Shown: positions 12,346 to 15,677 of the stretch, piece by piece | Position numbering within the stretch: position 1 is the stretch's first letter | Layout of the letters: each line of letters opens with the position of its first letter | Assembly: GCA_003456855.1 (NCBI GenBank) | Contig: DMOO01000214.1 | Location: forward strand, 1 to 15,677 | Source of the DNA: Sphaerochaeta sp. | Lineage (GTDB): Bacteria; Spirochaetota; Spirochaetia; Sphaerochaetales; Sphaerochaetaceae | Length of the DNA stretch: 15,677 bases | Direction of reading: 5' to 3' | Made by a program: the position numbers and the translations under genes | The notes under the pieces: generated by a model | Told to the model about the DNA's origin: nothing | What the model saw: only the letters and a program-made list of their open reading frames with translations | The model's database searches: none

Positions 12346-13674
12346 ATGCTCAAATTATGCCCACAGTCTATTGGAATTCTGCTTCCTTGTGAACCCTTCA
12401 AGGTGAAGGCAAGTGAGATCATGGGTGAGGAACTGCACATAAGGTTCGAACCCAGCGCTCCCCAGGGGAGGTGTCCGCACTGCGGAGAGGAGCAGACGGT
12501 GCATGAATGGAGGGAGATCAGGCTGGATGGACCTCCGACGGCAATCCACAGCCACACCTTCTGGGATGTGAGGTACAGGGTGTGCAGATGCACCTTCTGC
12601 GAGGCGTTCAACACGGAGCCGATCCCGTTCCGTTTCGGGCGGACGCATTGCACGACATACCTTGCCAGAAAGATCTGCGATGATCTCTGCGGACAGGACC
12701 AAAGCATCAAGAGCGTAAGCAAACGGTACGGGCTGTCATGGGACAGGGTCAAGGGCGTGCACAAGGAGTATCTGCTCTCCCTCAAGGCGCTGGCGCCACA
12801 ACCGGAGCCCGCCGAGGTCTGTGCGGTGGACGAGTTCGCGGTGGAGAGGAACCACCGCTACGCCACGCTGGTCATCGATGCGAAGACCAAACTCCCGCTC
12901 CACCTCCACAAAGGCAATGCCGCCAAGGACCTCGAGCCGTTCTTCTCCATGTACGGCAAGAGGTTCTACGACTCGATCAAGGCGTTCGCCATGGACCAGA
13001 ACACCAGCTACAGCAGTGTGGTCAGCCAGCATCTTCCATCCTGCACGATCGTCTGCGACTACTTCCACATCATGAAGAACTACAGCGAACAGGTCACAGA
13101 CTGCGTCCGCAGGCGCACAGGCAGGCAGTTCCTCAGACTGGGCAGGAAGGAGGATGCGCAGAGAATCAAGTGCTCTGCAGGACTGCTCAACAGGAGGTTC
13201 CCCGCAGAGGATGAGATCGACGACGAGGCTGTCTGGAGCGCGAAGCTCATGCTGCAGACGATGATGGAGGAGAACCATGACCTTGACGTCTGCATCCACA
13301 TGCGCGAGAAGCTCCAGTATCTGTATGACAACTGCAGGGATGTCTCGGCGATGAGGGATGGCTGGATCGGATGGTGTGACATGGCCATGCAGTCCGGCGT
13401 GCCGGAACTGATGCAGTTCGCCATTAGGAAGAGGAAGCTGCGGGAGCAGGAGATCATCAACCATGCCCTGTTCCCGGTCTCATCCGGTGTGATCGAGGGA
13501 TGCATGAACAAGATCAAGGTCCTCAAGAGAGTCTCTTTCGGATTGACGGACTATGATTACTTCTTCCTCAGGGTCTGGCAGGCCTTTCTGCCCCCGGAGA
13601 CCAACAGGGTCCTGTCTGACAGGCTCTGGAACAACTATGAATGCACAGGTTGTGCAAAGGAGGATGCCGCATGA
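12346..13674 (+). CDS. ISL3-family transposase
   Basis: A 442-residue DDE transposase. The N-terminal zinc-binding part has CPHC at 43-46 and CRCTFC at 80-85. A helix-turn-helix-like stretch (QSIKSVSKRYGLSWDRVKGVHKEY) spans about 119-142. The catalytic core contains Asp162 (VDEFAVERNHRYATLVID), Asp217 (AMDQNTSYSSVV) and Glu384 (SSGVIEGCMNKIKVLKR), the expected DDE arrangement, and closes with GLTDYDYFFLRV. ATG 12346 is preceded by AAGGA with a seven-base gap; the longer frame from TTG 12316 lacks such a site. Length is normal, no frameshift is visible, and all three acidic residues are present, so it may be active. Its GC content is higher than the flanks. Confidence 0.95.
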   Translation: MLKLCPQSIGILLPCEPFKVKASEIMGEELHIRFEPSAPQGRCPHCGEEQTVHEWREIRLDGPPTAIHSHTFWDVRYRVCRCTFCEAFNTEPIPFRFGRTHCTTYLARKICDDLCGQDQSIKSVSKRYGLSWDRVKGVHKEYLLSLKALAPQPEPAEVCAVDEFAVERNHRYATLVIDAKTKLPLHLHKGNAAKDLEPFFSMYGKRFYDSIKAFAMDQNTSYSSVVSQHLPSCTIVCDYFHIMKNYSEQVTDCVRRRTGRQFLRLGRKEDAQRIKCSAGLLNRRFPAEDEIDDEAVWSAKLMLQTMMEENHDLDVCIHMREKLQYLYDNCRDVSAMRDGWIGWCDMAMQSGVPELMQFAIRKRKLREQEIINHALFPVSSGVIEGCMNKIKVLKRVSFGLTDYDYFFLRVWQAFLPPETNRVLSDRLWNNYECTGCAKEDAA

Positions 13675-14135
13675 ACATCAAGGACATTCTGGAAGAGGAG
13701 ATCAGTCGGCTGGACGAGGTGATCTCGAGAGCCAAGACGGATCTGAAGAGGGCTCCGGAGGGGAGCCTCGTCACCTGCATGCAACACGGACACATCAGAT
13801 TCTACCACCAACGCAGAGGCTCCATGAAAACCTATCTTCCCCTAAAGAGGGACATCGGGCTGATCAGAGCTCTTGCACAGAAAAGGTACGCCATGAAAGT
13901 GATGAAGGTGGCTTGCATGCAGAAGACTTTGATCGACAAGTTCATTTCACAGTACAACCCTCAGGAAATCCTTCAGCTCGAAGGAAGACTTGCGGATGCA
14001 GGTCTGATCTCCCCGTACACGAAGCAGCATGACGACAGTCCGTTCTCCGTCAATCCTGTCCCTGTTGTGGATCCGGATCTTGTCTCCCAGATGATGGATC
14101 TCTGCTCAAGGATTCTCAACAAGAGCTCCTCCTGA
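13671..14135 (+). CDS. Uncharacterised protein encoded within the ISL3 element
   Basis: A 154-residue protein starting at ATG 13671, which overlaps the transposase stop (ATGA) and follows a strong AAAGGAGG seven bases upstream, so it is clearly translated and coupled. Residues 1-27 form a charged helix, likely coiled-coil (MNIKDILEEEISRLDEVISR). Residues 29-80 (EGSLVTCMQHGHIRFYHQRRG, then TYLPLKRDIGLIRALAQKRYAMKVMK) resemble, from memory, the N-terminal part of an uncharacterised protein family in Clostridia and spirochaetes whose longer members carry a nuclease-like C-terminal domain; that domain is absent here. Its function in transposition, regulation or as cargo is unknown. It ends 51 bases before the right inverted repeat. 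Confidence 0.75.
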   Translation: MNIKDILEEEISRLDEVISRAKTDLKRAPEGSLVTCMQHGHIRFYHQRRGSMKTYLPLKRDIGLIRALAQKRYAMKVMKVACMQKTLIDKFISQYNPQEILQLEGRLADAGLISPYTKQHDDSPFSVNPVPVVDPDLVSQMMDLCSRILNKSSS

Positions 14136-14186
14136 ACAGCCTGAACCAAGAATGATCAGGGATGATCAAAAACGTTGCAAGACCTA

Positions 14187-14212
14187 TTGACCAACAGAAA
14201 CTCGGAAGAGCC
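14187..14212 (-). repeat. ISL3 right inverted repeat
   Basis: The complement begins GGCTCTTC and ends TGTTGGTCAA, matching the left end at 22 of 26 positions. Confidence 0.9.
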
Positions 14213-14300
14213 ACGTATATGTTGAATGAGCTGAAAAAATCAGCTTAAATCTCTATTTTCGTTGAAAAAGCTGAAAATCCCTGTCTAAAAATCCCAAAGC

Positions 14301-14335
14301 AAAAAAATTGGGGACTGCCGAAAGCGGCAATCCCC
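14301..14335 (-). terminator. Terminator of the broken minus-strand gene
   Basis: On the minus strand GGGGATTGCCG, a CTTT loop, CGGCAGTCCCC (11 bp with one U-G) and AATTTTTTT form a strong terminator. The wobble pairs only on this strand. It follows the TAA at 14362-14364 by about 26 bases. Confidence 0.9.
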
Positions 14336-14361
14336 TTGGAAACGCTTGTTTCCTTGATTGA

Positions 14362-14493
14362 TTAGCGACCATACTGGCAGTCGTTGTTTCCAGACTCTGT
14401 TGTCCACATCTCAAGCATGTTGATCGGGTCGTTGAAGTCTGCAATGTGATCATGCAGATGATCAACACCGTCAACAATGCCAATAACACTCTT
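14362..14493 (-). pseudogene. 3'-terminal fragment of an unidentified gene
   Basis: On the minus strand 43 codons are open and end in TAA just before a strong terminator. The codon pattern matches the chromosome's genes (many GAC, AAC, ATC, ACA). The peptide ends MLEMWTTESGNNDCQYGR. No ATG, GTG or TTG begins the frame before its 26th codon, no ribosome-binding site precedes it, and an in-frame TAA at 14494-14496 closes it upstream where the DNA becomes very AT-rich. I read it as the remaining 3' end of a truncated gene; I do not recognise the protein. An alternative is a short regulatory RNA that uses the terminator. The frame that begins with GTG at 14489 runs through the terminator and is unlikely. 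Confidence 0.5.
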
Positions 14494-14660
14494 TTAACAA
14501 TAATATCTAAACAAAGTCCAACCCCGTTATTGTATATAGAAACAATTATGGAGAAATCTAGCAGAATTTTTAATTCTTATGCAATACTGACGCATTTATA
14601 TGCAAACCAAAATGCTATGATCTGTTACTATTATAACAAAACGGAGTCGGCCGCATGGTA
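14494..14660. other. AT-rich gap, probable deletion junction
   Basis: Strongly AT-rich DNA between the gene fragment and the phosphorylase promoter. I see no gene, tRNA or convincing hairpin in it. A TTGGAC box on the minus strand (about 14518-14523) could start a transcript into the fragment, but the -10 is poor. Confidence 0.35.
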
Positions 14661-14689
14661 TTGAATGCCTGTAGAGGACAAGATAAACT
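14661..14689 (+). promoter_or_regulatory. Promoter of the nucleoside phosphorylase gene
   Basis: TTGAAT (14661-14666), a 17-base spacer and TAAACT (14684-14689) put the start near 14696, just before the AAAGGAG site at 14703. This supports ATG 14716 and rules against the upstream ATG 14665, which lies inside the promoter. Confidence 0.7.
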
Positions 14690-14715
14690 GTAACGGACAG
14701 CAAAAGGAGACGTTC

Positions 14716-15453
14716 ATGCTTCCATTCTTCAACGAGGAAGGCCTGCTCAAACCGCAGAACCTCATCAAGGACAAGACTGAATACCCATTCTCTATGATAA
14801 TGACATGGCAGAGGCAGATAATAGAGGCCATAGACAGCAAATACGGCCTCAACAAGATCGGGACCTTCAGATGCGGTCTTGCCTGCCCCGTCTATGAGAC
14901 GAAGATCAAGAAGGAGCGCCTTGGTGTTGTCCTTCTGCCTATCGGTGCACCCGTTGCCGCAGGCTTCATGGAGGAGTACATAATCCGTGGCGTCATGCGC
15001 TTTGTCTGCATAGGTTATGCGGGTTCCTTGAATTCTAAGGCACGCGAGGGTCTGGTCGTGCCGACACAGGTCTACAGGGACGAAGGCACCAGCTGGCACT
15101 ATGCCCCTCACGACAAGCCATGGATAGATGTGATCTCTGCAAAGAAGCTGGACGAGATCCTCACTGACCTTGGTGTTCCACATGCATGTGGAAGGGTCTG
15201 GTCCACAGACGCCTTCTACAGAGAGACCCCATCTGCAGTCAAGATGATGCAGGAGCAGAACTGCCTCTGTGTGGACATGGAATGTGCTGCCAACATGGCG
15301 GTCGCCCAGTACCGTGGAGTTCAGTGTTTCCAGATGCTTTTCGGGGCTGACAGGCTTGATAGTGACCTCTGGGATGTAGGCACCCTGAAGAGCATTGGAA
15401 AGAGCGCTTATGAAAAGTATGCCGAAATCGCAATAAAGGTCGCTTTTAGTTAA
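14716..15453 (+). CDS. Nucleoside phosphorylase (PNP/UDP family)
   Basis: A 245-residue enzyme of the PNP_UDP_1 fold, which splits nucleosides with phosphate to a free base and (deoxy)ribose-1-phosphate. PIGAPVAAGFMEEYI (75-89) is the phosphate- and sugar-binding loop, IGYAGSL (99-105) the GT/SGGL equivalent, STDAFYRETP (163-172) the base-recognition segment and VDMECAANMAVAQYRG (186-201) the Met-Glu ribose-contact motif. These point to a uridine-phosphorylase-like member, but purine or other substrates cannot be excluded. The start is ATG 14716, six bases after AAAGGAG and downstream of a clear promoter. The gene stands alone; a weak A/T stem after the stop is the only terminator-like sequence before the 6S RNA promoter. 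Confidence 0.9.
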   Translation: MLPFFNEEGLLKPQNLIKDKTEYPFSMIMTWQRQIIEAIDSKYGLNKIGTFRCGLACPVYETKIKKERLGVVLLPIGAPVAAGFMEEYIIRGVMRFVCIGYAGSLNSKAREGLVVPTQVYRDEGTSWHYAPHDKPWIDVISAKKLDEILTDLGVPHACGRVWSTDAFYRETPSAVKMMQEQNCLCVDMECAANMAVAQYRGVQCFQMLFGADRLDSDLWDVGTLKSIGKSAYEKYAEIAIKVAFS

Positions 15454-15476
15454 AAAAAGCCTTTTTAGCACTTCCA

Positions 15477-15503
15477 TTGAGGTTTTTCCTATGATACGAT
15501 AAT
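15477..15503 (+). promoter_or_regulatory. Promoter region of the 6S RNA gene
   Basis: TTGAGG (15477-15482) and overlapping -10 candidates TATGAT (15490), TACGAT (15495) and GATAAT (15498) lie just before the RNA. TACGAT would place the start near 15507-15508, at the base of the closing stem; TTGAGG and GATAAT are 15 bases apart. The exact pair is ambiguous. Confidence 0.5.
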
Positions 15504-15507
15504 TGTA

Positions 15508-15677
15508 GTTGCGGCGAAGAGACGTAATTCTCTTGCTCAAACTTACTATCAGGATCCCGGCATAGAAGCTGTGCATTGCTCCTACCTTAGGGTTTCAAGG
15601 AACAGAATCGGCAACTTAACTGGGGGTCCCCCTTGAACCTCGGTTCAAGAGATTCCAGTCCTAGTAACCGCAGCGTT
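15508..15677 (+). ncRNA. ssrS: 6S RNA
   Basis: This RNA binds the sigma-70 RNA polymerase holoenzyme by mimicking an open promoter and dampens transcription in slow growth. The closing stem GTTGCGG (15508-15514) pairs with CCGCAGC (15668-15674) with one G-U. The diagnostic 3' bubble hairpin CTTGAACC-TC-GGTTCAAG (15632-15649) is followed by GATTCCAGTCC, closely parallel to the E. coli 6S segment. The size of about 170 bases fits. The 3' end may extend past the window edge. No long open frame competes on this strand. Confidence 0.8.

Larger units (their letters stand above)
12228..14212 (+). mobile_element. ISL3-family insertion sequence, 1,985 bp
   Basis: The ends are 26-bp imperfect inverted repeats starting GGCTCTTC, the start typical of ISL3-family ends. 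It contains an ISL3 transposase and a second gene overlapping it by ATGA. I compared the eight bases outside each end (12220-12227 TCTTTTTT; 14213-14220 ACGTATAT) and they do not match, so the usual 8-bp target duplication is absent or lost. It inserted just downstream of the tRNA-Pro terminator. Confidence 0.9.

Noticed and set aside
12736..13464. 242-codon minus-strand frame opposite the transposase
   Set aside because: Antisense shadow of the ISL3 transposase, caused by GC-rich codons; no start site or domain.
14256..14282. Possible fourth copy of the repeated element on the minus strand
   Set aside because: It shares TTTTC and CTTTTTC spacing, but it lacks the TTAATC and A7 parts, differs in the GAC core and does not precede a gene.
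14253..14489. 78-codon minus-strand frame with hydrophobic start
   Set aside because: It reads through the strong terminator at 14301-14335 and is in a different frame from the better coding-like fragment that ends in TAA just before that terminator.
1..15677. CRISPR array, prophage or toxin-antitoxin system
   Set aside because: I saw no regularly spaced direct repeats, phage structural genes or toxin/antitoxin pair on either strand; apart from the IS the region is housekeeping DNA.

Overview
The window is ordinary bacterial chromosome of moderate GC content. Genes are tightly packed, Shine-Dalgarno sites are clear, and AGA/AGG arginine codons are common. No marker present fixes the taxon. 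My best guess is a spirochaete (Treponema/Sphaerochaeta-like), mainly because the UMP kinase is of the archaeal type that I associate with that phylum and because of the mix of small conserved families. Treat this as an inference.

Layout. 71-1601 (minus strand): a lamin-tail-domain lipoprotein and a DUF5655-like protein. 1970-5777 (plus): thioredoxin, single-stranded-DNA-binding protein with an unusual leader, an SDR oxidoreductase, archaeal-type UMP kinase and an AEC-family carrier. 5823-6287 (minus): nucleoside diphosphate kinase. 6383-7833 (plus): diacylglycerol-kinase-like lipid kinase overlapping a DUF5662 gene. 8191-10915 (plus): RecQ helicase overlapping a galactokinase-family gene by 65 bases. 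11073-12020 (minus): ribosomal protein L28 and endonuclease III. 12080-12152: tRNA-Pro(TGG) with a consensus promoter and terminator. 12228-14212: a complete ISL3-family insertion sequence with 26-bp inverted repeats and a second, unidentified gene. 14301-14493 (minus): the 3' end of a broken gene with its terminator. 14716-15453 (plus): a nucleoside phosphorylase. 15508 to the window end: a 6S RNA (ssrS) gene.

The most notable signal is a near-identical element of about 38 bp that occurs three times. It lies immediately upstream of, and is oriented toward, three separate genes: the LTD lipoprotein (1054-1091, minus), ssb (2428-2466, plus) and recQ (8149-8185, plus). Each copy has a run of seven A residues, then TTAATCTTTT, a GACTTTTTC core and a terminal CGTA. 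The spacing TAAT-N15-GCCGTATA resembles that of a sigma-28-type promoter. Two of the three genes act on single-stranded DNA or in recombination, which suggests a dedicated alternative-sigma or activator regulon for DNA repair, recombination or uptake that also includes a surface lipoprotein. The ssb copy is followed by a 26-codon leader ORF that ends in a TAATG overlap with ssb and runs through a hairpin masking the ssb ribosome-binding site, which looks like translational coupling.

Metabolically, UMP kinase, NDP kinase, thioredoxin and the nucleoside phosphorylase all serve nucleotide metabolism, but they sit in separate transcription units, so the clustering may be incidental.
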